From: Hydractinia symbiolongicarpus
Lineage: Eukaryota > Cnidaria > Hydrozoa > Anthoathecata > Hydractiniidae
DNA: 64,000 bases
Reading direction: 5' to 3'
Assembly: GCF_029227915.1 (NCBI RefSeq)
Contig: NC_079879.1
Location: 27,782,501-27,846,500, forward strand
A program made the position numbers and the translations under genes. Below the pieces are notes generated by a model that worked only from the letters and a program-made list of their open reading frames with translations, was not told the DNA's origin and ran no database searches. This document shows positions 23,567-33,972 of the stretch, piece by piece (positions within the stretch are counted from its first letter, which is position 1; every line of letters starts with the position of its first letter).

Positions 23567-24505
23567 TTAGTCTTTATTTAAATTTTTACTTTTCTGTCTT
23601 AATTTCTCCTGTAATTGTGCAATCCTCTCTTCCAGAAGCGCCAGATTACCACTTTCACCTTCCTCCCTTTGGTTCATTTCACCCTCCCGTCGAAAGTCCG
23701 TGTTAACCACTGGCCCACGTGATGTTACGCCTATAGATTTTTGAAAGTACTCTGGTGACAGAGATTCTAAGTACAATACTCTACTTTCCAGGGCTCGCAC
23801 AACTTCATAAACGTTCGCAAATTGATTTAACGGTCTATTTTCGAATAAAATTGCCTGTATGTTTCCCACCCTTTCTTTCAAATCGTGTGGTAATTTATGA
23901 AACGGTAGCAAGGTGGACGGATGCAAAGGAGGCCAATTTTTCACTTCATCAAGCTTGATCGGTTCATTCTTGCGGTCGCCTGACAAATTGTGAACACGTT
24001 TAATTTTTAATAAACTTTTTTGACTCCTTCTTTGAACAAAAACAGCATCAGTGCGTGCACACGATATTGTTGTCGGATCACTGTGTATTTTACAGAATTC
24101 GCGACGATTAAACGTATCGGACTCTATTCGTTTTCGTTTAATAAACGCATCAATACGACGTTTGAATTCGTTATTATCACAGGTGATTTGAATAAGTTTA
24201 TCATCAGTCATCATGGAAGGATCAGTCTGTAAGCATTTATCACTGGTCGGTCTTGTCTCGTCCATCCAGACCTTGACTCGCTTAGGAAAGACATTGGAAT
24301 ACTCTAGTATATTTTGTAGTTCTTCTAACATGCTCCACAACAGGTTTACAATTTCTTGGTCCGATACGACAGGTTCATTTTTTTGTTTATCAAACAACAC
24401 GTGAAGAGTAGGTGAATAGTTGTGATCATCCATTACGCCATGTAACTTACACACGAATCTCCGAAGGGCGGAAGTTACGTCATCAAACAAATTGGACTCG
24501 CACAT
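23567..24505 (-). CDS. MBIP: MBIP homologue (ATAC-complex subunit)
   Basis: 312 codons from the ATG at 24505. MBIP (MAP3K12-binding inhibitory protein 1) is a subunit of the ATAC histone acetyltransferase complex and was first described as an inhibitor of the kinase DLK/MAP3K12. Recognition rests on the central block RRIDAFIKRKR…REFCKI…SCARTDAVF and on the C-terminal ALESRVLYLESLSPEYFQ, followed by a predicted coiled coil (ALLEERIAQLQEKLRQKS). These match the order and spacing in vertebrate MBIP. The frame continues upstream of 24505, but a strong acceptor (TTTTTTTATTCAG) ends at 24518, so the hydrophobic extension before it is probably intronic. I chose the first ATG after that acceptor. An additional 5' coding exon cannot be excluded. 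Confidence 0.85.
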   Translation of the reverse strand: MCESNLFDDVTSALRRFVCKLHGVMDDHNYSPTLHVLFDKQKNEPVVSDQEIVNLLWSMLEELQNILEYSNVFPKRVKVWMDETRPTSDKCLQTDPSMMTDDKLIQITCDNNEFKRRIDAFIKRKRIESDTFNRREFCKIHSDPTTISCARTDAVFVQRRSQKSLLKIKRVHNLSGDRKNEPIKLDEVKNWPPLHPSTLLPFHKLPHDLKERVGNIQAILFENRPLNQFANVYEVVRALESRVLYLESLSPEYFQKSIGVTSRGPVVNTDFRREGEMNQREEGESGNLALLEERIAQLQEKLRQKSKNLNKD

Positions 24506-24517
24506 TGTTTTTACGTC

Positions 24518-24532
24518 CTGAATAAAAAAACA
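24518..24532 (-). promoter_or_regulatory. 3' splice acceptor upstream of MBIP start
   Basis: Minus-strand TGTTTTTTTATTCAG ends 12 nt before the chosen ATG, with exon sequence starting at 24517. It decides the start of MBIP by excluding the upstream in-frame hydrophobic stretch. Confidence 0.6.
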
Positions 24533-25801
24533 GAGCGTGTCATTCATAAATACACAACTGAAAAAAATAATTGTTATGCAATAAAATAAAATAATGCACG
24601 GCATCAAAAATGCAATTCTCAGTTCACACGCTTTTGTTATAAGAAACTGTCAAATATGATTTGAGGCTGGCTGTTCTTATTTTTTAATCTTTATTCAGCC
24701 TAATTCAGCCGCATTTTGTTCTTATATATAATTTCTATCCTCAAATTTCATAAAAAAATTGTGTGTTTGTTTTTGCTCAAAGAGCTTTATAATTTTGTCT
24801 ATTAACAACCGAGCCACTGTTTGTTGTCAGTAGTTATTTTTACGTAGTTATAAAGGAAGCGAACACAAGCAAAACAAATTCTCGTTGGCTTGAGAATGAA
24901 TTGTAATAGAATTTTCGTCCTTCTCCTAATTTATATCGACACACAATGATTTGAGCCTAAAGCTGTTATAATTTTGTTCAAAATGTGAGGCTTGTATTCT
25001 TATCAAATTACATATTTCTTTTATGAGAAAACTGTTTTATGGCCTGAACCTCAATCGTCTTAAAATTTTGAGATTTTTGGGGCTCATTTGAATGAATAGT
25101 GAATTTAATAAAATAGCTAAAGAAAATAAAATTCTAACATTGAGACGACTACTAAATGTCGCAATTCAGGTGAAAAAATAAGTGCAAGTTGCAACAAGAT
25201 CTGGTCGTTAGTTCGAAAATAATCGCTGAAATTCTTTACGCTAATTAATTTTGAGGTGCGTAATCACTGATTATGCTTTCCATACATCCAAAATTTTATA
25301 AGAGACTACTTCAAGACTAGAATTTAGTTAAGACGAGAAGGTTAACGGTTTTTAACATGTTCTCTAAGATAAACGATCTCACGGCATTTTTAGTACTCTG
25401 CTCAGAAAATTAATGAAAGCAAAAACAAATAATGAAAAAACAAAAACAATACACGACTTTTTTTATAAGCAACGCAACATTTGAGTTAAAACTAATGGTT
25501 TGTTATTATCCAGTCTAATGTTGCTTTAATTTTCTAAAGCATGCAAGGATTGCCTGTCATCAAAGTGTGTACAAAAAATGTAAACATCAGACCAAAAAGA
25601 AGAACAGGGAAAAAGTCTTCTATTATCCCTATGTTTAAATACTTGATAGTGTTTTAGAATTTCACAAATTAGCTCCGCACTATATTTGCTCAGCAATGAC
25701 TCTAATTGAGTAGTGGCTCATAAAAGAATTGCTTTTAAAAAAAATTGTACGAGATGGAAACATAAAGAGAGCGGGGATATTTCGTGATTCGTTGCAAAAT
25801 T
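24533..25801. other. Intergenic gap MBIP-CRCP
   Basis: AT-rich, no gene supported. Several segments around 24670-25060 resemble a dispersed 'GCC-CATTTTGTTCTTAT' repeat that is also seen near 43920-44000, at low similarity. Confidence 0.4.
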
Positions 25802-26176
25802 TCACGTTTTATCAGATTCTGGCAGAGGTAGTTTTTCTTCAATCAAATCTATTAATTTTTGCAACTCTTCCTCGGTCTTTAACCGTTCGTCCAGTTCCTC
25901 GATAATCAACTGCATCTCCACGATAGATGTTGGCCGCAAGTTGAGCAGTTGTAATTTCTCTGCTTTCGTGAAATCGTATGGTTTTAACGCTCTCATAAAG
26001 TCTTGAACAATTTTGTTGTCTTGGTAAAGGCAAGGAGTTTTTTCAAGATGCTTTATCGTTTCATAAGCTATCGTTGCCACGTTGGTGTTTTTATGTTCGA
26101 TCAGTTTTTCGTTTTCGAGCAGATGATATACTTCTGAGTTACTCAGCGTTGCAACATTTTCGTTCACCACTTCCAT
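25802..26176 (-). CDS. CRCP: RNA polymerase III subunit RPC9 / CRCP
   Basis: 124 codons, one exon. CRCP (yeast Rpc17) forms the stalk of RNA polymerase III with RPC8 and takes part in initiation at tRNA and 5S genes. The animal protein was also named CGRP-receptor component. Family features are the MEVVNEN…LSNSEVYHLL start, IAYETIKHLEKTPC, KPYDFTKAEKLQLLNLRP and VEMQLIIEELDERL. These line up with vertebrate CRCP over its whole conserved length; the acidic tail is shorter. The ATG at 26176 is preceded directly by TTGTTTAG, a splice acceptor. The gene lies in the same orientation as MBIP and METTL18, and a LINE begins only about 260 bp upstream. It appears intact. Confidence 0.92.
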   Translation of the reverse strand: MEVVNENVATLSNSEVYHLLENEKLIEHKNTNVATIAYETIKHLEKTPCLYQDNKIVQDFMRALKPYDFTKAEKLQLLNLRPTSIVEMQLIIEELDERLKTEEELQKLIDLIEEKLPLPESDKT

Positions 26177-26192
26177 CTAAACAAATACGACA
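26177..26192 (-). promoter_or_regulatory. 3' splice acceptor abutting the CRCP start codon
   Basis: Minus-strand CTGTCGTATTTGTTTAG is immediately followed by the ATG, so the leader exon contributes the whole 5'UTR. This placement is typical of spliced-leader acceptors but also fits an ordinary 5'UTR intron. Confidence 0.55.
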
Positions 26193-26217
26193 GAACGCAA
26201 TCAGAAGAATATAACAA

Positions 26218-26244
26218 ATTATTATTATTATTATTATTATTATT
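26218..26244. repeat. (ATT)n microsatellite
   Basis: About nine perfect ATT units between CRCP and the LINE 3' end. Confidence 0.9.
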
Positions 26245-26534
26245 AAAAGACTATATTCTGGCATATCCATATACAAATATACATAGCTCTTCATCCAGAA
26301 AATTTTAAACAAGGAGATTAATAAAATTTAAAATATATGTATATATATACATTATGCTTACACTGAAAGAAATTTCTAATATATATTAAAAAAAAAAAAT
26401 ACTAATAATAATATTGTTAAAAGAAACGGACGAGAAAACAAAAACAAAAACAAAAACACAGAAGAGAAAGTGCGCGATTTGAGTAAGGAAAAGTCAATTA
26501 ACGCATAACAACAGAATGATCCACAAAAATTTAC

Positions 26535-29500
26535 TTAAATTTCTTTCAGTAAAAATAATTTTGTCTCTCTTTTAAATGTTATCAGCTTTTTAATCGAGCG
26601 AATGTCTTTAGGAAGTCGATTGAAAGACGTAGTTGTTACATCTTCGAAAGTGTTTTTGCGAAGTGATGTCTTTAATCGAATTTCGTCAGCATTTCGAAGA
26701 GTTCTTTTGTGAACAACAATTTCATTTTTCAAATACTTTGGCCAATTATTCTGATGAACACTTTTAAAGGCTGTGATCATCAAATGCCATTCTCGTCTTT
26801 GTTTAATAGGTAACCAACCTAAACGTGTTATATCTTCAGTATGGCTGTACTTATTCCATACAAAGCTGGCTGCACGTATCATCACTTTATGCAGCTTTCG
26901 AATTTGGATGGTTGTTAATGGAATATAAACAGTGTCGTTAAAGTCTAATTTTGACAAGACTAGCATTTCAGCTAATTGTTTTCGTAACTTAAATGGTGCC
27001 ATGCGTTTTAGTTTACGTAATATAGATAAGATGCCATGACAACACGATACTACACTCTGTACATGATCATTCCAACTTAGGTGTTCATCTAATTTAACAC
27101 CCAATACAGACCATGTTGGAACTCTTTCAATCTGGAAGTCATCCAGTTTGATATCAGTACAATCGAGGTCGTTGAGATTGTGTCGTTTTGACATTTGTGA
27201 TGTTGAAAACACCATTAACTTTGTTTTTTCCTTGTTCAGAACAAGATTGTTATTTGTAGACCATCTTTGAAGTTGACTTATATCTCCGTTTATTTGTTCC
27301 TTTGCCTTCGCAAGATTATTTAATTTTGTGCACGTAAACAAAGTGGTGTCGTCAGCATACTGTAACGTACTCGTTGTCAAATTCATTTCCAGGTCAGTGA
27401 CGTATAAATTGAAAATAACAGGGCCTAATATTGACCCTTGCGGCACACCAGATGTGACGTTACAAAATTCAGAGGTCTTATCATTAATTCGCACAATTTG
27501 TTTTCTGCCACACAAGTAACTCAAAATTAGTTCAACAAACTCTTTGGAAAAACCGATTTGGTTGAGTTTCCTCATTGTAGTTTCATATTGAACAGTATCA
27601 AAGGCTTTCGAAAAGTCAGCTAATACTACAAGACTGATTTCGTTTTTACTCATTGCTTCTTTGATATCCGTTCTACGTTTCATCAACAAAGTAGTCGAGG
27701 AGTGTCCTTTTCGGTACCCGGACATCTTTTCGGAATATAAAGATTTCTCATCGATAAAGATTATCATTTGTGTAAGGATAAGACGTTCAAATACTTTGGA
27801 TAAAATAGGAAGGATGGAGATCGGTCGTAGTTCTTTTATTGATGTAGGAACATTCACTTTTGGAATAGGTGCGACTCTTGCCACTTTCCATTGACACGGG
27901 AAGCATTTTTTCTCAATGCACGTATTTATAATATGTGTTAGAACAGAAGAAATTTCATTTGCTAGTAATTTAACATATTTCACTGGTATATCATCAAACC
28001 CAGTTGATATATCGTTACGTAGTCCTTTAAGTTCTTTAAGTACCTCCTCATACTTAACATGTCTGAGTTGAAACATTTTGGAAGTCGATGGTGGTAATGT
28101 TTGGGGTACTTCCTTTAAATCAATTTCAGATTTTGGAATTGATCCAGTAACTCGCTCAGCTGTTCCGGCAAAAAAAGTGTTTACACTATCAGCGTCAAAA
28201 TGAAGAGGCTTCGAAGGAGGATGTAAAATTCGATTGATAGTGTTCCACACTTCTTTCGAGTTTTTAGAACTAAGTGCTTTTCTATAAAAGGAAACTTTAG
28301 CTTTCTTGATCTTTTTCTTAACAGAGTTTTTAAGTTGTCGAAATTCGTTCCATATCATTTGATCGTTAGTTTCATGAGCAAGTTTTCGAAGTTTATTTCG
28401 CTTCGTTTGGTCACTTTTTATGTTTAAAGTATGAATCCATGGAGATGGTGGTCTTGTTATTTTTGTTCTTCTTAACGGGGCATGTCTATCAATGCAATCT
28501 TGCATGAACTTGTGAAGTATCTCCACTTTTTCTTCTGGATCATCTATAGCGTATATAACTGATATCGGTAGGTTCGAGAAATCCGACACAAAAGATTCCC
28601 TATCAAATTGCCTTTCATCTCTTATCATTTTATATCGAGGTTTAAACTTATCGTATTTAATGTTGATGATAGCGTAAGGTCCATCATGGTCACTAATAGT
28701 TTCGCATGGTAATACATCAGTATGTGCGATTTTGGTATTATTGTTAATTATCATATGATCGATCAATGTTGCGCTTAAAGGAGTCGTCCTGGTTGGCTTT
28801 GATACTATCTGTTTAAGGTTGAATGCAGATAAAATATTGTTGTACTGTCTTACTTGGCAACATTCTGGTTTGAGAAGATTTATGTTTATGTCCCCTGTTA
28901 TAAGTAGCAGGCCATCCCATGTTGTTTGGATATAAGTTATCAAATCTTCAAATTTAGTTAACCAGTCAGAAAAGGAGATGATTCTTTCCGATCGGTATAT
29001 GACCCCAAGAAGTAGTTTACTATGCTTGTTTCGGCCATCTACCTCGATCCATATATGCTCTAAATTTTCGTACATATCATTAATATCCTTTCGAATGCGA
29101 TATTTGATCAAACTGTTCACATAAATTCCAACACCCCCTCCTCGAATTTGGTCTCTATTCACATATTCCATTGAGTAACCAGGTATACGGACGTATTCCA
29201 ATAAATTAGCATTATTTTTTAGCCATGTTTCGGATAAGCAAACAATGTCGAATGGGTGGTCATCCAATAATACCAGTAAATCGTTAAAATTAGATGTCAT
29301 CGATTGTGTGTTTATGTGCAGTACTCTCAATTTTTGATAATGTTCATGCAATGCGTGTTGATGACTGCTGTATGTTGCACCTGAAATAGTTGATGAAATA
29401 GTTGAATTCAAATCATTCTCTCGCGCAAACGGCATTAATAAGTGTGTACAGTCGGTACATGTCCACTTTACCGGAATACAATTCATTATGGAATGTGTCA

Positions 29501-29651
29501 AGTTGGTATCGGCACATTTTGCATGAGTTCGATTAAAACACATTTCACAGGCGAGCTGCTTTTGATTTCGTCTGATAGTTGCTCTACATTTAATGCACTT
29601 AGTTGCTTGGGGTTTGGGCCCTGGGTTGGTTTCCACGTCGCCACTTTGCAA
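26535..29651 (-). CDS. LINE polyprotein: 2A-like motif, PHD-like finger, endonuclease, reverse transcriptase
   Basis: About 1038 uninterrupted codons. In order: a 2A-like SGDVETNPGP (residues 3-12); a Cys/His finger CxxC…CxxC…H..C…C..C (19-68) of PHD-like spacing; an apurinic-type endonuclease from about 107 (INTQS, SETW, GDININ, SDHDG); a reverse transcriptase with LRPIS, ADFSKAFD, GVPQGSILGP and the catalytic YADD (about 763); and a C-terminal tail with a WN-type pattern. The catalytic residues are intact, so the copy looks young. The frame has no ATG before the 2A motif. Its first codon is TTG, and an in-frame TAG lies 54 nt further upstream, with another frame carrying the hydrophobic leader. 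Either a 1-nt lesion separates leader and body, or translation starts differently. Confidence 0.88.
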   Translation of the reverse strand: MQSGDVETNPGPKPQATKCIKCRATIRRNQKQLACEMCFNRTHAKCADTNLTHSIMNCIPVKWTCTDCTHLLMPFARENDLNSTISSTISGATYSSHQHALHEHYQKLRVLHINTQSMTSNFNDLLVLLDDHPFDIVCLSETWLKNNANLLEYVRIPGYSMEYVNRDQIRGGGVGIYVNSLIKYRIRKDINDMYENLEHIWIEVDGRNKHSKLLLGVIYRSERIISFSDWLTKFEDLITYIQTTWDGLLLITGDININLLKPECCQVRQYNNILSAFNLKQIVSKPTRTTPLSATLIDHMIINNNTKIAHTDVLPCETISDHDGPYAIINIKYDKFKPRYKMIRDERQFDRESFVSDFSNLPISVIYAIDDPEEKVEILHKFMQDCIDRHAPLRRTKITRPPSPWIHTLNIKSDQTKRNKLRKLAHETNDQMIWNEFRQLKNSVKKKIKKAKVSFYRKALSSKNSKEVWNTINRILHPPSKPLHFDADSVNTFFAGTAERVTGSIPKSEIDLKEVPQTLPPSTSKMFQLRHVKYEEVLKELKGLRNDISTGFDDIPVKYVKLLANEISSVLTHIINTCIEKKCFPCQWKVARVAPIPKVNVPTSIKELRPISILPILSKVFERLILTQMIIFIDEKSLYSEKMSGYRKGHSSTTLLMKRRTDIKEAMSKNEISLVVLADFSKAFDTVQYETTMRKLNQIGFSKEFVELILSYLCGRKQIVRINDKTSEFCNVTSGVPQGSILGPVIFNLYVTDLEMNLTTSTLQYADDTTLFTCTKLNNLAKAKEQINGDISQLQRWSTNNNLVLNKEKTKLMVFSTSQMSKRHNLNDLDCTDIKLDDFQIERVPTWSVLGVKLDEHLSWNDHVQSVVSCCHGILSILRKLKRMAPFKLRKQLAEMLVLSKLDFNDTVYIPLTTIQIRKLHKVMIRAASFVWNKYSHTEDITRLGWLPIKQRREWHLMITAFKSVHQNNWPKYLKNEIVVHKRTLRNADEIRLKTSLRKNTFEDVTTTSFNRLPKDIRSIKKLITFKRETKLFLLKEI
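29616..29645 (-). other. 2A-like translational recoding motif
   Basis: Encodes SGDVETNPGP, matching the 2A consensus D(V/I)ExNPGP exactly. In picornaviruses and some LINEs this motif makes the ribosome skip the Gly-Pro bond, releasing the upstream product. 2A-like motifs at the N terminus of CR1/L2-type ORFs are established for sea urchin and other invertebrate LINEs. Activity also depends on the residues upstream, which here lie across a frame break. Confidence 0.8.
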
Positions 29652-29880
29652 AATAAAATTAAATGTAGCACACGTATTGTTATACTAGGAGACTCTTGCT
29701 TTACCTCTTTTAATAACGTAACTATAGCTTCTGTCACCTTTTACAATCGTTCCATTTATTTCAATGGTCTTAATGCTATCGTTAAAATCAATACATAAAG
29801 TAATTAGTGATGTTATTAATATTACGGCATAAGACATTGTGGTTACCATGGTGATATAGAGTGTTGATAAGAAGTTTTGC

Positions 29881-31650
29881 AAATTGTTGCAATTTGCCGG
29901 GACGTGTAATACCCAAAAAACGTTTAAATTTTCTGCATATAAACCAACTAATCCAAAATAATCTTTGTATAAGCAATAAAATTACTTCGGAATGTATAAG
30001 AGTCGCAATTTTCGTCGATAGCCACAAATAGAGTACGATTTCCTTAAAATCTCTTATATGGCATACGTAAATCCATAAAAACTTTTAAATTCTTTCCATA
30101 TAAACCTTTAGAGGCCTAGTTTTATTTCAAACGTCTTTATTCTTCTCTTCTCGCAAAATTACTGTTGATCAGGTGTTTCCTCGATTCTTCAACTCAACGT
30201 TGTTAACTTAAACTCAGGGACCTAGAAATAGTGTGAGTTTTTTTATCTGTTAATGTTAATGTTACGCTGCGACATCTAAATTTTTCACAACATCGTCGAA
30301 ATAATTAAATTCTTTATTTCATAAAAATTTTGCTTATAAAAGTTTTGATAGGTCATAATCATGTGATAAAAATGAAACGATTTTATAACCTAGGAATTTT
30401 ATAATTTCATTATTATTAAATTAAAAAAAAACACAAAAAAATTGAGGTGTAATATTAGAACAAGAGTAGACTTACTGTGATATGATAATATTTTAATCTG
30501 ACATTTCTACATTTTATATCGGTTATACTATCAACACGGGTAGTGGTGATATTTATACATGGTCTGCTTCAGGTAGCCTTCAACTGAGCATGAAATGCGA
30601 TTTTATACCATTTCGTCGCGTTACCATTGTGTGTTTAAATTTTTCATTTTCGGACATGTGCAAACGGCACATGCGCACAAACTATATAATACACATTTGA
30701 AAAATTTTATTTCCTTATGCAATCAACATTAAAATGAGTCTCATTTCGTCCAGTATCATGTAAACATAAAGAATTTTCACTTCACTTCAAATATGGAACT
30801 TCGTGTAAATGTATAATTTCTGCGTATATGTAGACATAAAGTTTACATAACAGTGGAACTAAACACATTCCAACAACTAAAATGATCCAACAATAGTTTA
30901 AATGAGAAGAAACAAAATAGGGAAAAAAACTTTTAAGCTATTTTCAAAGTTATACGATGCAGATTTCATGTCATGCAATGCCAGGTTGAAACAATGAGTT
31001 CAAAAATACGATTACGATGTAGGTGGAAATATCAAGAATATGAAACACAGCCAATTCAACATCATCAAAACATTGTGAGAGCTTGGAGAAACCGATTGTA
31101 TTTTCAAGTGGAGAAAATTATTGACTTATATTTTAACAGCTGTTTTTCATGACATTCAAAAGGCATACTCATCACAAGCGAGAACGGAGAAGGTACATAA
31201 GATCAAACAAAGAGATAGTGGGTGCATGACAATTATATTGCGCATATTATTTGTGCTCTAAAAAAACTCTATCCATTTCTTTTACATCAGAAAGCATTAT
31301 GTCATAACGTGGCAGCATATTTATTAATTTCGTTTTAATGTCTATCAACACGAAGAATAAACCACGTGATCTTGGTGACGTGTTATGTTTACTTCTTGTT
31401 TTTCTCAAGCAATTTTTACAAAACAAAATTTGTTTTTTATTGATACCCTTACATTTAATTTTTTTACTGCAGTAATTTATTTTAAAGGTAACATCCGATT
31501 ATAGCTATAGTAGCTAACCATAGCATGCCTCCGCAATTTAACAGGGAATGTGCGTGCTTGTTAAAAACCGCCGCACCAATCTAAAATTTGAAATTTCGAT
31601 ATCTGATACAACGGATAATTTTTTTCTTTGTACGAAAAAGGTTGTAGTCA
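29881..31650. other. Non-coding stretch
   Basis: No gene is supported. It may include the true 5' end of the LINE. I see only AT-rich sequence with short unrelated open frames. Confidence 0.4.
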
Positions 31651-32047
31651 CATGGTGACCACAAAACATTAAAATGTAATTTCCAGGAGAATCCAGGACA
31701 AATCAGTTCAATATTCCCGGACAATTCCGTAAGAAATTGCTAACTTTAAAAATCACAAGCCAATAAAATTTTTATGCAATGCAATCTATAGAATTATTTG
31801 TGGACCACTGGAAACCAAATATGTTGCAGCAGTTTACAAACCTCGTTTTTAATTAACCCTTTTACCATTGTTCTCTGGCTCCCTGACATGCAGGCCTTAA
31901 AGTTTGCCCAAATATTTCCAAAGGTGATTCTTTTTTTCCCATTTGGAAAATATAATTGATTTAATGCTAGAATCTTATGAAAATAAATTAGCCTTCGTCA
32001 GAGAAGTGGCAATGAATACGAGTGATTCGAAGTAAGAATGCAAAGTA

Positions 32048-32948
32048 CGATGGCCCCTATGGCTCACTTCTCTTCAAATTTAAAAACACTTCTTTTCTAT
32101 GATCCAAACAGTTCTCTTCTGTATTCTCTTTTGCATTTTGACACTTCTCTTCTGCACTTAACACTTCTCCGCATGTGGCCTTAAACTTTCTTTTCGCAAA
32201 AAAATTTAAAATCTGGTCCGTAATTTTACACCTATGGTTTGTGTATATTTTTCACTTTTCGCAAGAAGTATACTTGGCAAACACGTGCTCAATTTACGGA
32301 CAGCTTATTTTAGCAGGTCCCGTAGCATGTGCATGAATAAAATAATATCACTAATCAATTCAGATTAGTAGCTGAGTAATTACTTTTATCAATGGACACG
32401 ATAAATGACAAAATAAACTCTAATGAATATGCTTTATAAGAATGTTAGGTTAGGATTCTAGGTTAAAAACAATAGTTGTTTTGTTGAGAACAACAAAAAA
32501 GTAAGAATATTGACCAACCTGGTTAGAATTTAGTGGGTGCATCAAAAAAGATATTTGTATCTAAAGTATGTGTAGTGGACACACAGAGTTATTGATTACT
32601 AAGAACACTAGATCTTATTTTTGTCCAAGAGTCGGTATGTCATTCATTCATCCTTGTCCCCAGGGACTTTAGACGTCACCCATTATATTTCGAAAAGGCA
32701 AAAATGCCTGAGAACGAGGGTTGTTATTTATTTAAAACCAGCTCAATCAATTTTCTAGACTAGAATTAGGTCTGGGAATTTTTTGAGTTCATGGAAGAGA
32801 AGTGTTTCAAACTTTGGAAGAGAAGTGTTTCAAACGGAAGAGAAGTGTTTCGAACGGAAGAGAAGATTTCGGAGGAATAAAGAGAAGTGTTTTGACTAAG
32901 AAGAAAAGTGTTTTTATTGAGAATAGAAGTGAGCCATAGGGGCCATTG
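32048..32948. mobile_element. MITE nested in the larger element
   Basis: Ends CRATGGCCCCTATGGCTCAC (left, from 32048) and its complement (to 32948) form an inverted repeat of more than 20 bp with one mismatch, flanked by TA at 32046-32047 and 32949-32950. TA duplication suggests a Tc1/mariner-type mobiliser. Subterminal ACACTTCTCTTCC-like repeats run inward from both ends in opposite orientation. No coding capacity. Confidence 0.72.
32790..32915. repeat. GGAAGAGAAGTGTTT minisatellite
   Basis: Six imperfect units of about 20 bp (GGAAGAGAAGTGTTTCAAAC) form the right subterminal part of the MITE. The left side has a shorter, more diverged set in inverted orientation (32070-32170). Confidence 0.75.
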
Positions 32949-33972
32949 TAACAAAGAGAATAGTAACAATCACTCTGAGTGTATTGAAGTATCTTAACAG
33001 TTCTTGGGGAACATAAAAGATCATGTGTGTGAAATTTTGAGGATGACATTTTGAAAAAAAATACACTGAAATCATCAGTGACTTTTGACACAAAGGAGCA
33101 CGTTTCAAAAGAAGGTGTAGTAGTTTTCTTGCTATGTTACCTTGAAGCAGCAACGTCAAAAATTATCATTTTTCGTTCTGGGAATATAGCCAATTTATTC
33201 TCGAGGTTATAGTGAGTAAAGTGTATAACTTTACCTCACCAAAATCTATGATGTTTCTCCATATGATGAACTTGTAAAACTCAATAAAGTATTTTACTTT
33301 TCATCTGGAGAATTAGTTTTCATGTTTTAAATTTTAAGGAATTAGCACTTTATTTATATCTTTAGAAGAAAATTAATTCAGTAAATTAGGTGTCGAGCAT
33401 ATTAAAGTAGTTTTTCTGTCATTGTGGTCTTGTGAACAAACTTCTGACCATGTGGGCAAGTATTGATTTCTGAGACCTTTCATTGATGTCAACAAAATTT
33501 AAGCGGTATGATGTTAATTTTAAGAATTTTTAGGACTAAGAAAAACTTGAATTCGATAGAAAAATAAAATAAAATTTGAGATTTTTTCTCAAAAGGCAAA
33601 GCTAAAAAAGCATGTTCTTGAAGCTTTCTTAAAAGGTATCGGTCTCTAAACACTTACAGTTTTAACAACATCGCATTTATTGGTTATGGGAAACGAATGA
33701 AAAATTAATTAAAAAATATGCTTAATGATGTAAAATAAAGAAGTTTAAGAAAACTTTACCTAAAAAGTTTTTTGAAAAAATCCCTTCTGTAACGTTCGTA
33801 AAAAGATTCAAATATTTAGAATTGCAAACATTTTTCTTAACATGATAACTTTCCAGGACAATTCCAGGACATCTTCAATTTTTTGTCAAAATTCTAGGAT
33901 TTCGCAGGAATTTCCAGGACAAGTTAAATTTTCCAGGATTTTTCAGGAATTTCCAGGACCGTGGTCACCATG

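Larger units (their letters stand above)
26435..29880 (-). mobile_element. CR1/L2-group LINE, near full length
   Basis: The element spans its long open frame (separate entry), a short 3'UTR and a simple 3' tail, (GTTTTT)n read on the minus strand, at 26435-26458. Simple-repeat 3' ends occur in L2-type elements. The 5' limit is not certain. The leader region up to about 29880 contains short frames, one beginning with a hydrophobic segment, that precede the 2A-like motif. No target duplication could be fixed by eye. Confidence 0.7.
31651..33972. mobile_element. TIR element with 'TTCCAGGA' subterminal repeats
   Basis: A perfect 12-bp inverted repeat, CATGGTGACCAC, lies at 31651-31662 and, inverted, at 33961-33972. 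Just inside both ends are multiple TTCCAGGA(C/A) motifs (31681-31725 and 33852-33958), inverted relative to each other. The interior has no transposase and contains a separate nested MITE. No clear target duplication is visible, so the exact ends may lie a few bases away. Confidence 0.6.

Noticed and set aside
24506-24607. N-terminal hydrophobic extension of MBIP
   Set aside because: It precedes a strong splice acceptor and has no counterpart in MBIP proteins.
29442-29798. 118-codon plus-strand frame
   Set aside because: Antisense to the LINE's 2A/finger region.
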